This document shows positions 1 through 8,963 of a stretch of 64,000 nt of DNA, in pieces (the first letter of the stretch is position 1; every line of letters begins with the position of its first letter). A program made the position numbers and the translations under genes. The notes beneath the pieces were generated by a model. It saw nothing but the letters and a program-made list of their open reading frames with translations, was not told where the DNA came from and did not search any database. The stretch lies in assembly GCA_913064945.1 (NCBI GenBank), contig CAJYAN010000011.1, positions 62,001 through 126,000 of the forward strand. The letters are read 5' to 3'. The DNA comes from an uncultured Gammaproteobacteria bacterium. GTDB taxonomy: Bacteria > Pseudomonadota > Gammaproteobacteria > UBA6429 > Thiohalophilaceae.

Positions 1-1
1 T

Positions 2-955
2 GATATCGCCAGTGGTGAAGGTGATTTAACCCGCCGCCTTGATGAAAAAGGTGAACGTGAAGTCAGCGAACTGGCCGCCGCCTTTAATCGCTTTGTTAAT
101 AAAATACAGGATATGGTCCGCCAGGTAGGAACCTCCACTGACTACTTAATCACTTCACTACAACACCTGACGCAATTGAGCGTCGACACCAAGTTGAATG
201 TCAACCAGCAGGAAACGCAGATCGACCAGGTCGCCACCGCCATGAACGAAATGACCTCGACAGTCCAGGAAGTTGCGCATAACGCGAGCGAGGCATCCAA
301 CTCGGCACAGTCAGCGGACAAGGAAGCAGGAAACGGACAGGATGTTGTCAGCGAAGTTATCCAGGCCATCAATGAACTGGCAAATGAGGTAGGCCACACC
401 TCGGCCACGATCAATACGCTAAATAAGGATACTGAAGAAATAGGGGGTGTCCTTGATGTCATCAAGGGGATTGCTGAACAGACCAATTTGCTGGCGCTAA
501 ATGCCGCTATAGAGGCGGCGCGCGCCGGTGAACAGGGCCGCGGTTTTGCCGTCGTCGCCGATGAAGTACGCACCCTGGCCAGCAAGACGCAGGAATCGAC
601 GCAGGTCATCCAGGGTATGATAGAACGCCTGCAGTCGGGTGCCAAAGACGCGGTGCAGGCAATGGAAAAGGGCCAGCAAAAAACCACCGCCACCGTCGAC
701 AAGGCGGAACTGGCCGGTCAGGCACTCTCGGCCATCACGCAGGCGGTATCCAATATCGCCATGCAAAACACCCAGATTGCAACCGCCGCCGAAGAACAGT
801 CCGCCGTGGCAGAGGATATCAACAAGAACGTGGTCGGCATCAGCAATCTGGCCATCCAGAGTGCACAGGATGCTGAAAACGCCGCCGCCTCTAGTCAGGA
901 GCTGGAACGGATTGCCAGCGATTTACAGAAAATGGTGAGTGTCTTTAAAGTGTAG
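2..955 (+). CDS. Methyl-accepting chemotaxis protein, C-terminal part (5' end outside window)
   Basis: The reading frame is open from base 2, so the gene enters from the left edge and only its last ~317 codons are here. The first ~40 residues look like the end of a HAMP linker ([21 protein letters not shown]). The rest is a cytoplasmic MCP signalling domain, a long heptad-repeat coiled coil with the near-invariant hairpin tip around [20 protein letters not shown] followed by [15 protein letters not shown]. This tip contacts CheA and CheW. The ligand-binding and membrane parts are missing, so the stimulus cannot be told. No NWETF-like methylation-enzyme tether is present at the C-terminus (ends MVSVFKV). 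The gene ends just before a strong hairpin terminator. Confidence 0.95.
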   Translation, partial: DIASGEGDLTRRLDEKGEREVSELAAAFNRFVNKIQDMVRQVGTSTDYLITSLQHLTQLSVDTKLNVNQQETQIDQVATAMNEMTSTVQEVAHNASEASNSAQSADKEAGNGQDVVSEVIQAINELANEVGHTSATINTLNKDTEEIGGVLDVIKGIAEQTNLLALNAAIEAARAGEQGRGFAVVADEVRTLASKTQESTQVIQGMIERLQSGAKDAVQAMEKGQQKTTATVDKAELAGQALSAITQAVSNIAMQNTQIATAAEEQSAVAEDINKNVVGISNLAIQSAQDAENAAASSQELERIASDLQKMVSVFKV

Positions 956-1025
956 CGCCACAACCGCCGCGAAGCCGAGCGTCGACCGATAAATATCGTA
1001 CGGAACGCCGCCGGGAATCAGTAAT

Positions 1026-1055
1026 AAAAAAGGCATCTTCGCGGATGCCTTTTTT
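1026..1055. terminator. Bidirectional intrinsic terminator
   Basis: A perfect 12-bp stem (AAAAAAGGCATC / GATGCCTTTTTT) with loop TTCGCG lies between the chemoreceptor stop and the convergent DUF2007 gene. It carries a T run on one side and an A run on the other, so it can end transcription from both directions. Confidence 0.9.
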
Positions 1056-1077
1056 ATTGTCGAGGATAAGGGAGAAA

Positions 1078-1311
1078 TTACTCTGCAATGGGCGTCTCAG
1101 GCGTCGCCCGGTCATACTCCTCAATCAGCTTTTTCGCATGCCGGTACTGCTCATCCGCGACACTCACCGTAATCAAATCAATCACCGGCAATTCGCCAAA
1201 ACCACCTTGTAAATAGGCACCATCGACCTGTGCCGGGATACCAAAACTTTCCAGCATACCTTTGACAATATGGGCCTCGGTAATATCTTTGGCGGAAAAG
1301 ACACGCTGCAT
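1078..1311 (-). CDS. DUF2007-family small protein (putative signal-transducing protein)
   Basis: A 77-residue protein matching the DUF2007 pattern: an N-terminal (K)DITEAHIVKGMLESFGI helix, a short beta hairpin and a C-terminal helix ending in KKLIEEYDR. The fold is ferredoxin/ACT-like and its biochemical role is unknown. It begins 18 bp after the fur stop on the same strand, so it is probably the second gene of a fur operon. It ends 23 bp before the bidirectional terminator. The ATG at 1311 is the natural start, though its Shine-Dalgarno match is weak. Family assignment is by recognition only. Confidence 0.75.
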   Translation of the reverse strand: MQRVFSAKDITEAHIVKGMLESFGIPAQVDGAYLQGGFGELPVIDLITVSVADEQYRHAKKLIEEYDRATPETPIAE

Positions 1312-1329
1312 CGAGGACGATTTCTTAAA

Positions 1330-1746
1330 TTAAGATTTTTTCTGGCAGCTGCTACAGATGCCGTAAATATAGAGCGCATGGTCTGTCATGGCATAGCCCT
1401 TTTCATCGGCGATTTTGCGCTGACGGGATTCAATGGTCTCATCGACAAACTCATCCACTCGCCCGCATTTAACACAGAGAATATGGTCGTGGTGTTTACC
1501 GCTCTCAATTTCAAAGACGGAGTTACCCCCCTCAAAGTGGTGACGTGAGACCAGGCCCGCGGCTTCAAACTGTGTCAATACCCGATAGACGGTCGCCAGA
1601 CCGATATCTTCGCCCGCCTCCAGCAGGGCCTTGTAGACCTCCTCGGCACTCATGTGGCGCACCTTGCTGGTCTCCAGAAAACTGAGAATTTTCATCCGTG
1701 GTGCCGTGGCCTTTAAGCCAAGCTTTTTTAAGTCTTCACTCTCCAC
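1330..1746 (-). CDS. fur: Ferric uptake regulator Fur
   Basis: An iron-responsive repressor of 138 residues. The N-terminal winged helix contains LKATAPRMKILSFL and a recognition helix near DIGLATVYRVLTQFEAAGLV. The C-terminal metal-binding dimerisation domain has the HHDHILCVKCG motif and a second CSSC pair near the end, both typical of Fur. No ATG exists at the 5' end. AGGAG in the leader is 6-7 nt from GTG at 1746 and only 3 nt from an upstream TTG at 1749, so GTG was chosen. It is divergent from bamE, the classic gammaproteobacterial arrangement. No clear Fur box was identified in the short shared leader. Confidence 0.95.
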   Translation of the reverse strand: MESEDLKKLGLKATAPRMKILSFLETSKVRHMSAEEVYKALLEAGEDIGLATVYRVLTQFEAAGLVSRHHFEGGNSVFEIESGKHHDHILCVKCGRVDEFVDETIESRQRKIADEKGYAMTDHALYIYGICSSCQKKS

Positions 1747-1832
1747 CAATTTCTCCTGCTGTATCTACACGCGTGCCTGGGGTATGATTCGCTTCGTCCT
1801 GATTGCCGAGTATACCCAAAAAGAGTCACTAA

Positions 1833-2156
1833 ATGCGAAAGATTCTCATTCTTCTCTGCCTGTTCACGTTAACGAGTTGCTCGGTCTATAAGATCGATAT
1901 TCAGCAAGGTAATGCACTGGATAGTCAAAAAGTACAGCAACTGCGTCTGGGCATGACAAAACAGCAAGTCAGTTTTCTCCTGGGGAGTGCCATGCTCCAG
2001 GATGCCTTTCACAAAGATCGCTGGGATTATTTATATCGTCTCGAACATGATGGTAAAGAAATGAGCAAATCAACCCTGACGCTCTACTTCGAGGATGGCA
2101 AACTTACTCGTATCGACAACAGTCGCTATCAGGCCGACGTCGCGACAAAATACTAA
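1833..2156 (+). CDS. bamE: Outer membrane protein assembly factor BamE
   Basis: A small outer-membrane lipoprotein of the BAM complex (SmpA/OmlA family), 107 residues. A short signal peptide ends in the lipobox LTSC, with Cys16 as the lipidation site. The mature domain has the BamE signature: QKVQQLRLGMTKQQVSFLLGSA followed by DAFHKDRWDYLYRL and a final strand that includes LTLYFEDGKLTRID. It is divergent from fur and convergent with rnfH. Length and context fit the family. Confidence 0.94.
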   Translation: MRKILILLCLFTLTSCSVYKIDIQQGNALDSQKVQQLRLGMTKQQVSFLLGSAMLQDAFHKDRWDYLYRLEHDGKEMSKSTLTLYFEDGKLTRIDNSRYQADVATKY

Positions 2157-2168
2157 TCCCCGGAAACG

Positions 2169-2474
2169 CTAATCGTCTACCGGTGGTTGTTTTTTTTCTG
2201 CACGCTTGCGACGAGATGCCTTGGGATCGGCAATCAGGGGACGATAAATTTCGACCCGGTCTTTATCACGCAAGACCGTATCCGCCGCCGCAATTTTGCC
2301 AAAGACTCCCAGCTTTTGCTCCCCCAGTTTAATCTCAGGAAACTTATCCAGCACACCGGATTGCTCGATGGCCTGGACTAGCGTGGTACCTTCATCGACC
2401 TGCAAACGCTGGAGTATCTGTACATCAGGCCTGGCGTAGGCAACCTCGACCTTGATCTGCTTTGTATTAGCCAT
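2169..2474 (-). CDS. rnfH: RnfH/RatB family ubiquitin-like protein
   Basis: A 101-residue beta-grasp protein of the RnfH family, named after a gene of the rnf locus and also called RatB. The pattern VEVAYARPDVQ at the N-terminus and RVEIYRPLIADPK near residue 85 are family hallmarks, followed by a basic tail (RRKRAEKKQ). Its molecular role is not established. Its ATG overlaps the ratA stop by 8 bp, so the two are translationally coupled, as in many gammaproteobacteria. Confidence 0.88.
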   Translation of the reverse strand: MANTKQIKVEVAYARPDVQILQRLQVDEGTTLVQAIEQSGVLDKFPEIKLGEQKLGVFGKIAAADTVLRDKDRVEIYRPLIADPKASRRKRAEKKQPPVDD

Positions 2475-2898
2475 ATTTTTTCACCGCCTCCTGTGTAAAG
2501 GCATCCACCAGAGAATTAGCAATAGCACTAAATATCGGACCGACGGTTAGCCCCAAGAGTCGATTGGAAAACTCAAAGGAAAGATCCAGACTCACCTTAC
2601 AACCCTGATCCGCCAGTGCCTCAAAACGCCAGACACCTTCGAGTTTTTTAAAGGGGCCTTCCAGCAGGTTCATCTGAATTTTTTCTTTGCCCGTCAGCGT
2701 GTTTCGCGTTGCGAAGGTTTTGTGCAAGGCACCATGTGCAATTTCAAGACTTGCCTCAATGACATTTTCCTGCCTCGACAATACTTTGCTACTTCGGCAC
2801 CAGGGCAGGAAGCTGGCATAGGCATCAATATCATTCACCAGGTCAAACATTTGCTCGGCACTATATGGTACCAATGCACTCTTATGGATATCCGTCAT
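2467..2898 (-). CDS. ratA: RatA / COQ10-type START-domain protein
   Basis: A 143-residue SRPBCC (START-like) protein of the Coq10/RatA family. The start IHKSALVPYSAEQMFDLVNDI and the central DAYASFLPWCRSSKVL are typical. Homologues bind ubiquinone and support respiration; in E. coli the protein was also described as a toxin that blocks 70S assembly, a role that is disputed. Its ATG overlaps the stop of the upstream NSS transporter (ATGA), and its own stop overlaps rnfH, so the three genes form a tight leftward operon. Confidence 0.88.
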   Translation of the reverse strand: MTDIHKSALVPYSAEQMFDLVNDIDAYASFLPWCRSSKVLSRQENVIEASLEIAHGALHKTFATRNTLTGKEKIQMNLLEGPFKKLEGVWRFEALADQGCKVSLDLSFEFSNRLLGLTVGPIFSAIANSLVDAFTQEAVKKYG

Positions 2899-4352
2899 AC
2901 GTTACCTAATAAACCCACTGCACTCAAAAAAATGATTAACACGGCCAGAGGACTTACATATTTCAATATGCTCATCCACAAGGTGCACAAATCGCCATGG
3001 CGGACATTAATCTCGGCCCGCACCGACTCACGATGCATCACCCAGCCGACAAAAATCGCCATTAGCATGCCCCCCAGGGGGAGCATAATATTCGTCGTCG
3101 CAAAATCGACAACTTCGAAAAAGGTCTGTGAGAAAAATTTCTGTCTGAGTCCAATCGTATCCAGGTCGAGTCCGTGCATGAAAATCAGCAGGATATCGCG
3201 CAGTGTTGTCCCGGTTGCAGAAAAGATCGAGGCAATTCCCAGCAACCAGACAATAATCCCGATCCAGACGGTGGCCTTCACACGCGTCACTCGCCGCGAT
3301 TCAACCATCCAGGCAACCGTCGGCTCGACCAGGGCGATCGCCGAACTCCAGGCCGCCAGAAACAGTAGAATAAAAAACAGGCTCCCAAAAAAGACACCGC
3401 CTGCCATGCCGCCAAAGGCAATCGGCAGGGTCTGAAAAATCAGGCCAGGGCCGCTCGCCGGGTCAAGCTGATTGCTAAACACGATCGGAAAAATCGCCAG
3501 GCCCGCCAGCAAGGCGACCAGCGTATCCATCACCACGACGGCCAGGGTCGCATGTGAAATGGAGACCTCGCGTCCGAGATAGGCACCATAGGCCATGATG
3601 GCCCCCATGCCCAGACTCAAGGTAAAAAAAGAATGTCCCATCGCAACCAGGATAGGTTTGGCCGTCAGCTCACGCACGCCACTATCATTGACGACATAGA
3701 TTAATTTTTGAAAATCCGGACGAAATAGAAAGGTCACCGCCTCACTAAATCCCTTGCTCTGCATGCCGTACCCCACCAGAATTAGCAACAGGATAAAGAA
3801 CAAGGGCGTCACAATGCGTAGCGTCTTTTCCAATCCTTCGTGTACCCCCCGGGCGACGACGATCATGGTCACGACAATAAAGATTGTGTGCCAGGCCAGG
3901 AGGTTTTCCGGGCTGGAGACAAAGTCACTATAAATACTGCGAATCCCGCTGGAGGTCTGGTGGGTAAAGGCACCACTCGCGGCTCGAAAGATATAAGCCA
4001 TGACTTCGCCCGCAATAACGCTGTAATAAGACAAAATCAGAAGCCCGGCGATCATGCCCATCCAGCCAAGGTACTTCCAGTGCGAGCTTCGCCCCGCCTC
4101 GATGGCCAGGGTATACATGGTATTCGCAGGACTCTGTCGCCCCCGTCGACCCAGCATAATCTCCGCCATCATGATCGGCATGCCAATAAAGAAGAGGCAG
4201 ATCAGGTAGACCAGGATGAAGGCGCTTCCACCGTATTCACCCGTGAGATACGGAAATCGCCATATATTGCCCAGACCCACGGCGGCACCCACTGTCGCCA
4301 ACACAAACATAGCGCGACTCGACCAGGCACCGTGAATTGATGTCTTCAACAT
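2895..4352 (-). CDS. Sodium-dependent transporter, NSS (SNF) family
   Basis: A 485-residue integral membrane protein of the neurotransmitter:sodium symporter family, with about 11-12 membrane segments. The N-terminal stretch VGAAVGLGNIWRFPYLTGE is the diagnostic unwound TM1 that binds Na+ and substrate. GGSAFILVYLICLFFIGMPI forms TM2. Bacterial members usually carry amino acids, but the substrate cannot be read from the sequence. It is unusual to find it coupled by a 4-bp ATGA overlap to ratA. The AGCS sodium symporter lies just upstream on the same strand. Confidence 0.9.
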   Translation of the reverse strand: MLKTSIHGAWSSRAMFVLATVGAAVGLGNIWRFPYLTGEYGGSAFILVYLICLFFIGMPIMMAEIMLGRRGRQSPANTMYTLAIEAGRSSHWKYLGWMGMIAGLLILSYYSVIAGEVMAYIFRAASGAFTHQTSSGIRSIYSDFVSSPENLLAWHTIFIVVTMIVVARGVHEGLEKTLRIVTPLFFILLLILVGYGMQSKGFSEAVTFLFRPDFQKLIYVVNDSGVRELTAKPILVAMGHSFFTLSLGMGAIMAYGAYLGREVSISHATLAVVVMDTLVALLAGLAIFPIVFSNQLDPASGPGLIFQTLPIAFGGMAGGVFFGSLFFILLFLAAWSSAIALVEPTVAWMVESRRVTRVKATVWIGIIVWLLGIASIFSATGTTLRDILLIFMHGLDLDTIGLRQKFFSQTFFEVVDFATTNIMLPLGGMLMAIFVGWVMHRESVRAEINVRHGDLCTLWMSILKYVSPLAVLIIFLSAVGLLGNV

Positions 4353-4394
4353 GGCATCGTGCCTTGTCTCTGTTTCAGCATGAGCCTTCCACGA

Positions 4395-5969
4395 TCAGAT
4401 TTCTCGACCAACTTCTCTGTCCAGTTCACCGCTACGCAGCTTTGCCACATAAGTCTGAATCGCTTCGCGCACTTTGCCGTGTAATAAATAGAGGGCAAGA
4501 AAATTGGGAAAGGCCATCCCCAGAATCAACAAGTCGCTAAAATCCAGGATATTACTGGCGCTGGTGACCGAACCGATCACCACAAAAATGATAAACATAA
4601 CGCGATACGCCATCGCCGCACGCTCACCAAACATGTACGTCCAGCAACGCTCGCCATAGTATGACCAGGAGATCATCGTACTATAGGCAAACAGCACAAC
4701 CGAAATGGAGAGAATAATCGGAAACCAGGAAATCACCGTACCAAAGGCCACGGCGGTCAACGCGGCTCCCTGATTCGCCGCTACCATCTGGGCGGTATCC
4801 GGGCTGTTATAGACACCGGTAATCACGATCACCAGGGCCGTCATGGTGCAGATCACCACGGTATCAATAAACGGTTCCATCAGGGCCACGATGCCCTGGC
4901 GCACGGGATAGGCAACTTTGGCCGTCGCGTGGGCGATGGCGGCAGAACCAATACCCGCCTCACTGGAAAAGGCGGCGCGCTTAAAGCCCTGTACCAGCAC
5001 GCCGATCATGCCACCTACACCGGCCATGGGCGTAAAGGCTTCTTTAAAAATCGTGCCTATAGCGGCTGGGATATGTACCGCATTGGTCAGCAGGATCCAG
5101 ACACAGGCCGCTAAATAAATTCCCACCATGGTCGGCACGATCGCCTCAGCGGTATGTGCGATACGACGTATGCCACCGATAATGACCACGCCCACCAGGA
5201 GGGCCATCACCACACCGTAGATCCAGGGCTGTCCTACCAGGAGTGGGATTTGCTGTTTCACCGCGGACAGGGACTGGCTCACCTGAAAGGCATTCCCCGC
5301 GCCAAATGAACCACCTATGGTCAGCAAACAAAACAGTATCGCCAGTACCTTACCCGTTTTGGCCCAGCCTTTATCGGCGAAACCCCGCGATAGGTATTCC
5401 ATCGCCCCACCCATGATATGGCCATCGGGACGCACTTCGCGATACATCTGCGCCAGACTGGCCTCGGTAAATTTACTCGTCATGCCCAGCAGACCGGCAA
5501 TAATCATCCAGAACGTCGCCCCCGGACCACCAATGCTAATCGCAATCGCGACCCCGGCGATGTTCCCCAGCCCTACCGTGGCCGACAGCGCCGTGGTCAA
5601 TGCCTGGAAAGAAGTCACTTCCCCCTGCTCACCCGGGACCTGATACCGGCCACGGATAATATGATAGGCATGACGAAACATACGCAGGTTAATAAAATTC
5701 ATACGAATGGTTAAAAAGACCGCCCCCACCACCAGCCAGCCAACAATAAAGGGCATGCTGGCATGGGCAGGGTCAGAATTACCCGGCAGCCTCCATTGAA
5801 AGACATCAAAAAACAGTACGTTCGCCATGTAACCATTCACCACCCCAAACCAGTCATTCAGGGTCCGTCTGGCACCCGCCATCTCGTCGGCCATGACGGT
5901 CTGACTAAGGGTCAACAGGGCCATCACGGGCACCCACTTAATCAGCCACCTATAAATAGTGTTACGCAT
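4395..5969 (-). CDS. Sodium:alanine/glycine symporter, AGCS family
   Basis: A 524-residue amino-acid:cation symporter. Family motifs are present: SFQALTTALSATVGLGNIAG (TM3 region), GPGATFWMIIAG, and FSSEAGIGSAAIAHA in the second half. Translation can begin further upstream in frame, but ATG at 5969 has a GGGAGG Shine-Dalgarno 6-7 nt before it. From there the protein opens with a signal-like hydrophobic segment ending in AMADE-like residues (TVMADE). This family moves D/L-alanine or glycine with Na+. A promoter for it must lie in the ~150 bp shared with the divergent smpB. Confidence 0.92.
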   Translation of the reverse strand: MRNTIYRWLIKWVPVMALLTLSQTVMADEMAGARRTLNDWFGVVNGYMANVLFFDVFQWRLPGNSDPAHASMPFIVGWLVVGAVFLTIRMNFINLRMFRHAYHIIRGRYQVPGEQGEVTSFQALTTALSATVGLGNIAGVAIAISIGGPGATFWMIIAGLLGMTSKFTEASLAQMYREVRPDGHIMGGAMEYLSRGFADKGWAKTGKVLAILFCLLTIGGSFGAGNAFQVSQSLSAVKQQIPLLVGQPWIYGVVMALLVGVVIIGGIRRIAHTAEAIVPTMVGIYLAACVWILLTNAVHIPAAIGTIFKEAFTPMAGVGGMIGVLVQGFKRAAFSSEAGIGSAAIAHATAKVAYPVRQGIVALMEPFIDTVVICTMTALVIVITGVYNSPDTAQMVAANQGAALTAVAFGTVISWFPIILSISVVLFAYSTMISWSYYGERCWTYMFGERAAMAYRVMFIIFVVIGSVTSASNILDFSDLLILGMAFPNFLALYLLHGKVREAIQTYVAKLRSGELDREVGREI

Positions 5970-6116
5970 GCCTAGCCTCCCATAGTCGTACAACTGTACA
6001 TCATTTTTGGAATTGTTCTGCGGGCTATTATTCAGGATGCCGGCGTCATGCTCAACCCAGTACAGCCGGAAGCAACAGATATCATGCTTTGCCGACACAC
6101 CTGATATAATGACCGG

Positions 6117-6599
6117 ATGGCTAAAAAACCCAAATCCAAATCGACCTCCAGCACGATCGCCCTCAACAAGCGCTCACGGCACGAATATAGCCTGGAGGAT
6201 CGCTTCGAGACCGGCCTGGTACTGGAAGGCTGGGAGGTCAAATCGCTACGCGCCGGACAGGTCGTGCTGCAGGACAGCTATGTCTTCTTACGCGATGGTG
6301 AGGCGTGGCTGTATGCCTGTCAGATCACCCCGCTACAGACGGCCTCCACGCACATCCATCCCGACCCATTACGCAGTCGTAAGCTGTTGTTAAACAAGAA
6401 AGAACTCCATCGGCTGGTCGCCGCCGTCGAGCGCAAGGGCTACACCATTATCCCAACCGCCATGTACTGGAGTAAGGGCCGCGCCAAGCTCGAGATTGCC
6501 CTCGCCAAGGGAAAACAGCTCCACGACAAGCGCGCGACCGAAAAGAACCGCGACTGGTCCCGCGACAAACAGCGCATCCTGAAAAGCGCAAGGCGCTAA
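6117..6599 (+). CDS. smpB: SsrA-binding protein SmpB
   Basis: A 160-residue OB-fold protein that binds tmRNA and delivers it to stalled ribosomes. Conserved blocks are [32 protein letters not shown] and the C-terminal basic tail [17 protein letters not shown], which enters the empty mRNA channel. Its partner RNA, ssrA, begins 111 bp downstream on the same strand, an arrangement seen in many proteobacteria. Confidence 0.97.
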   Translation: MAKKPKSKSTSSTIALNKRSRHEYSLEDRFETGLVLEGWEVKSLRAGQVVLQDSYVFLRDGEAWLYACQITPLQTASTHIHPDPLRSRKLLLNKKELHRLVAAVERKGYTIIPTAMYWSKGRAKLEIALAKGKQLHDKRATEKNRDWSRDKQRILKSARR

Positions 6600-6668
6600 G
6601 TTCAATTATCCTAATCCCTAAAGGCCCGGACGGACCTAGGTGCTGATTACCAGAATGATAAAAAAACC

Positions 6669-6696
6669 TTGAACTTTTGAATAAAAGCCCTATCTT
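6669..6696 (+). promoter_or_regulatory. Candidate sigma70 promoter of ssrA
   Basis: TTGAAC (6669-6674) and TATCTT (6691-6696) are separated by 16 bp and lie just ahead of the mature tmRNA 5' end. The distance to that end is a little long for a start point, which fits a precursor trimmed by RNase P. Position and element match are the only evidence. Confidence 0.5.
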
Positions 6697-6710
6697 AGTA
6701 GCTACATCAA

Positions 6711-7070
6711 GGGGGCGACCAGGCTTCGACGTGGGTTACAAAACCTGAGGTGCATGCCGAGATGCAGAATCTCGTAAATCAGCTGCAAAAAAATATAGTT
6801 GCCAACGACGACAACTACGCACTAGCTGCTTAAACACCAGCTTTAGTGCCTTCGGCCTGATATGTGCTTGTGCGTTCAGATCACCGGAGTCATCCCACAC
6901 AAGATCGCGCTGAAATACGTCCGGGATGGATGCGCTAAAACCTAACGGAATCGCTGCTAGTGTTCCCTGCCTGTTGGGCAGCTAACAGTTAAACTTAAGA
7001 ACAGGATAAGCATGTAGAGCCAACGGCAGAGGATTTGCGGACGCGGGTTCGATTCCCGCCGCCTCCACCA
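6711..7070 (+). ncRNA. ssrA: Transfer-messenger RNA (tmRNA)
   Basis: A 360-nt one-piece tmRNA. The 5' end GGGGGCG pairs with CGCCTCC at the 3' end to make the tRNA-like acceptor stem, with encoded CCA at 7068-7070 and a T-arm GGGTTCGATTCCC. The D-like segment CCAGGCTTCGACG is standard. The tag frame runs 6801-6833 and reads ANDDNYALAA then TAA, with GCC as resume codon after ATAGTT. One residue (Asp for Glu) differs from the E. coli tag. It rescues stalled ribosomes with SmpB and marks the product for ClpXP. Confidence 0.97.
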
Positions 7071-7077
7071 AATAAAC

Positions 7078-7105
7078 AAGGGTTGCCAATAGGCAGCCCT
7101 TTTTT
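7078..7105 (+). terminator. Intrinsic terminator of ssrA
   Basis: The stem AAGGGTTGCC / GGCAGCCCTT (one G-U pair) with loop AATA is followed by a run of T, starting 8 nt after the tmRNA CCA end. Confidence 0.9.
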
Positions 7106-7165
7106 ATTTGTGTTTGCGGTGTGGATGAGAGCCCGCGTTCTGCGGGTTGCCGTAGCGAAGCGTAG

Positions 7166-7367
7166 GTACACATAATGAACCCGAAGGGTTCTATGTGTAA
7201 GATTTCCGCCATACACTTAATGAAGCTCCAACGGAGATTCTAAGTGTGCCCGAATCATTGTAAATGGTTGAGGTGCACATAATGAACCCGTAGGGTTCTA
7301 TGTGTAAGATTCCCGCCACGCACTTAATAAAGCTCCAACAAAGATTCTAAGTGTGCCCGAACTACTG
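7166..7367. repeat. Two-copy 107-bp-period tandem repeat with paired hairpins
   Basis: Copy 1 (7166-7260) and copy 2 (7273-7367) are nearly identical over 95 bp and 107 bp apart. Each contains two inverted repeats: CACATA..GAACCC / GGGTTC.TATGTG, and CACTTA ... TAAGTG around an AGCTCC core. A third remnant (TAGGGTTCTATG) is at 7377-7388. No gene fits the 363 bp between tmRNA and the next gene. The hairpins could be transcript-stability elements or the trace of a small repetitive element. Confidence 0.8.
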
Positions 7368-7433
7368 AAGATGCCTAGGGTTCTATGACCGATTCCTGAC
7401 ATCTCAACTAACAATAAAAAAGGCAATCCAAAC

Positions 7434-8606
7434 ATGGGTGAACAGATGCAACGCATGAAAATACTTGCCGCAGGTATTTTCAGCCTGATCCTTGGATTAG
7501 GCATCGCCCGTTTTTCCTATACGCCACTACTGCCCCTGATGCAGCAACAGGCTGGCCTGGGTGTGGCCGAAGCTGGTTGGTTGGCCGCGATCAATTACAT
7601 TGGTTATCTGTCGGGTGCAGTGATTGCATCCCTGATCGGCAACATGGTGCTAAAAGACCGACTCTACCGCATCGGCATGATCTTAGCCGTAGTCAGTACG
7701 TTCATGATGGGCATAACCGATAACTTAACCCTCTGGGCAGTTTCACGTTTCATCGCCGGACTGAGCAGCGCGGCCAGCATCTTGCTGGGCAGCGGACTGA
7801 TACTCAACTGGCTCATTCGACATAATCACCGTAGCGAACTCGGTATTCATTTCTCGGGTATCGGCCTTGGCATTGCCGGATGTTCCGTCGCCGTAGAACT
7901 GATGCATCAGAATATGGACTGGCAGCAACAGTGGCTAATGTTTGGCGTGCTGGGCAGCCTGCTGCTGATACCGGCTCTGGCCTGGCTACCGGCACCGGAC
8001 AACAGCGGCACAACCCGCAGCGGACAGGCTATGCATGACCAGCCACCCAGCAAACTCTTCCTGCGGTTATTTGCCGCCGCTTATTTCTGCGCCGGTTTTG
8101 GTTATGTCGTAACGGCCACCTTTATCGTCGCCATTGTCGATCACTCACCGGGACTCTCCGGCAAAGGCACACTGGTCTTCCTGGTCATCGGACTCGCGGC
8201 AGCACCAGCCTGCATGGTGTGGGATTTAATTGCACGACGTATTGGTGAACTGAACGCACTGATCATCGCCGCGATATTACAGATCGTTGGGATTCTGCTG
8301 CCCGTTCTGGGCAGTGGCCTGGTGGGAGAAATGATTGGCGCAGCACTCTTCGGTGGCACCTTCATCGGCATGGTCAGCCTGGTCCTGACCATGGCAGGTC
8401 GCTACTACCCGACACGCCCTGCCAAAATGATGGGCATCATGACGGTGTCCTACGGTATCGCACAGATCATCGGCCCGGCGATTACGGGTTGGTTGGGGAG
8501 TAAGCAGGCAAGTTATTCCGCGGGGCTGTACCTGGCGGCTGGTATCATGGTGGTGGGGACAGTACTGCTACTAGTCCTGAAAGAAGTACAGAGGCATGGG
8601 AAATAG
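7434..8606 (+). CDS. MFS transporter, YbfB/YjiJ-like
   Basis: A 390-residue major facilitator superfamily protein with 12 predicted membrane segments. The opening ILGLGIARFSYTPLLPLMQQ is typical of the YbfB/YjiJ family, for which no substrate is established. Three in-frame ATGs (7434, 7446, 7455) are close together; AAGG about 10 nt before the first favours 7434. It stands alone, between the tandem repeat and the cassette-like region. A hairpin (AGGCA-AACC-TGCCT, 8624-8637) lies just after its stop. Confidence 0.85.
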   Translation: MGEQMQRMKILAAGIFSLILGLGIARFSYTPLLPLMQQQAGLGVAEAGWLAAINYIGYLSGAVIASLIGNMVLKDRLYRIGMILAVVSTFMMGITDNLTLWAVSRFIAGLSSAASILLGSGLILNWLIRHNHRSELGIHFSGIGLGIAGCSVAVELMHQNMDWQQQWLMFGVLGSLLLIPALAWLPAPDNSGTTRSGQAMHDQPPSKLFLRLFAAAYFCAGFGYVVTATFIVAIVDHSPGLSGKGTLVFLVIGLAAAPACMVWDLIARRIGELNALIIAAILQIVGILLPVLGSGLVGEMIGAALFGGTFIGMVSLVLTMAGRYYPTRPAKMMGIMTVSYGIAQIIGPAITGWLGSKQASYSAGLYLAAGIMVVGTVLLLVLKEVQRHGK

Positions 8607-8616
8607 CGTATAAATC

Positions 8617-8664
8617 GTTGACAGGCAAACCTGCCTTGAGCGCAATAGACTTGTCAAGTTAGAG
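8617..8664 (-). repeat. Degenerate attC-like site / inverted repeat
   Basis: On the minus strand this starts CTCTAACTTGACA and ends TGTCAACG, with outer arms TTGACA/TGTCAA and an inner hairpin AGGCA-GGTT-TGCCT. The stop codon of the 75-aa gene lies inside its left arm, as in integron cassettes. The right core does not match GTTRRRY, so it could equally be a terminator-like hairpin of the MFS gene. Confidence 0.25.
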
Positions 8665-8881
8665 ACTTCTGCATCGTTGATGATGTTTTTATTCTACAAA
8701 CATTCTTAAGGTTACTACCGACAACCCAGCGTCTAGCGTTATTATTCAACGCCATCGAGCTTAGATCAGGATTGCACTCTGAATAGGGTGCAGTCGCCAC
8801 CAATGAATCAGCATCGCGCACGGTAATACTCACGGTTTTAGAAAAAAGACCAGACACCGTGGCGTAGCCAATAATTTTCAT
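8654..8881 (-). CDS. Hypothetical 75-aa protein, possible cassette gene
   Basis: I do not recognise this protein. It begins MKIIGYATVSGLFSKTVSIT, has no membrane segment, and has a plausible N-terminal half with hydrophobic alternation (strand-like) and two Cys. Its ATG lies 14 bp after GTTAGAC on the same strand, the spacing seen at cassette starts, and its stop falls in an attC-like repeat. Without these context signals it would be only a weak open frame. Confidence 0.35.
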   Translation of the reverse strand: MKIIGYATVSGLFSKTVSITVRDADSLVATAPYSECNPDLSSMALNNNARRWVVGSNLKNVCRIKTSSTMQKSLT

Positions 8882-8894
8882 GGCTAGCTCTGAT

Positions 8895-8963
8895 GTCTAA
8901 CAATTAACTTCAGTGCAGTAATTTGGGGTAACACATGAACTCCAGCAGCATCGTTTGTTAACA
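8895..8963 (-). repeat. Candidate integron attC site
   Basis: Read on the minus strand, the 69-bp element opens with TGTTAACAA and ends with TTGTTAGAC. The terminal GTTAGAC fits the core-site consensus GTTRRRY, and the ends are partly complementary (TAACAA / TTGTTA). The GNAT stop codon TAA lies in the left arm, and a new leftward gene starts 14 bp beyond the core. The inner L boxes pair poorly by eye, and the left end departs from RYYYAAC, so this is a candidate only. Confidence 0.4.
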
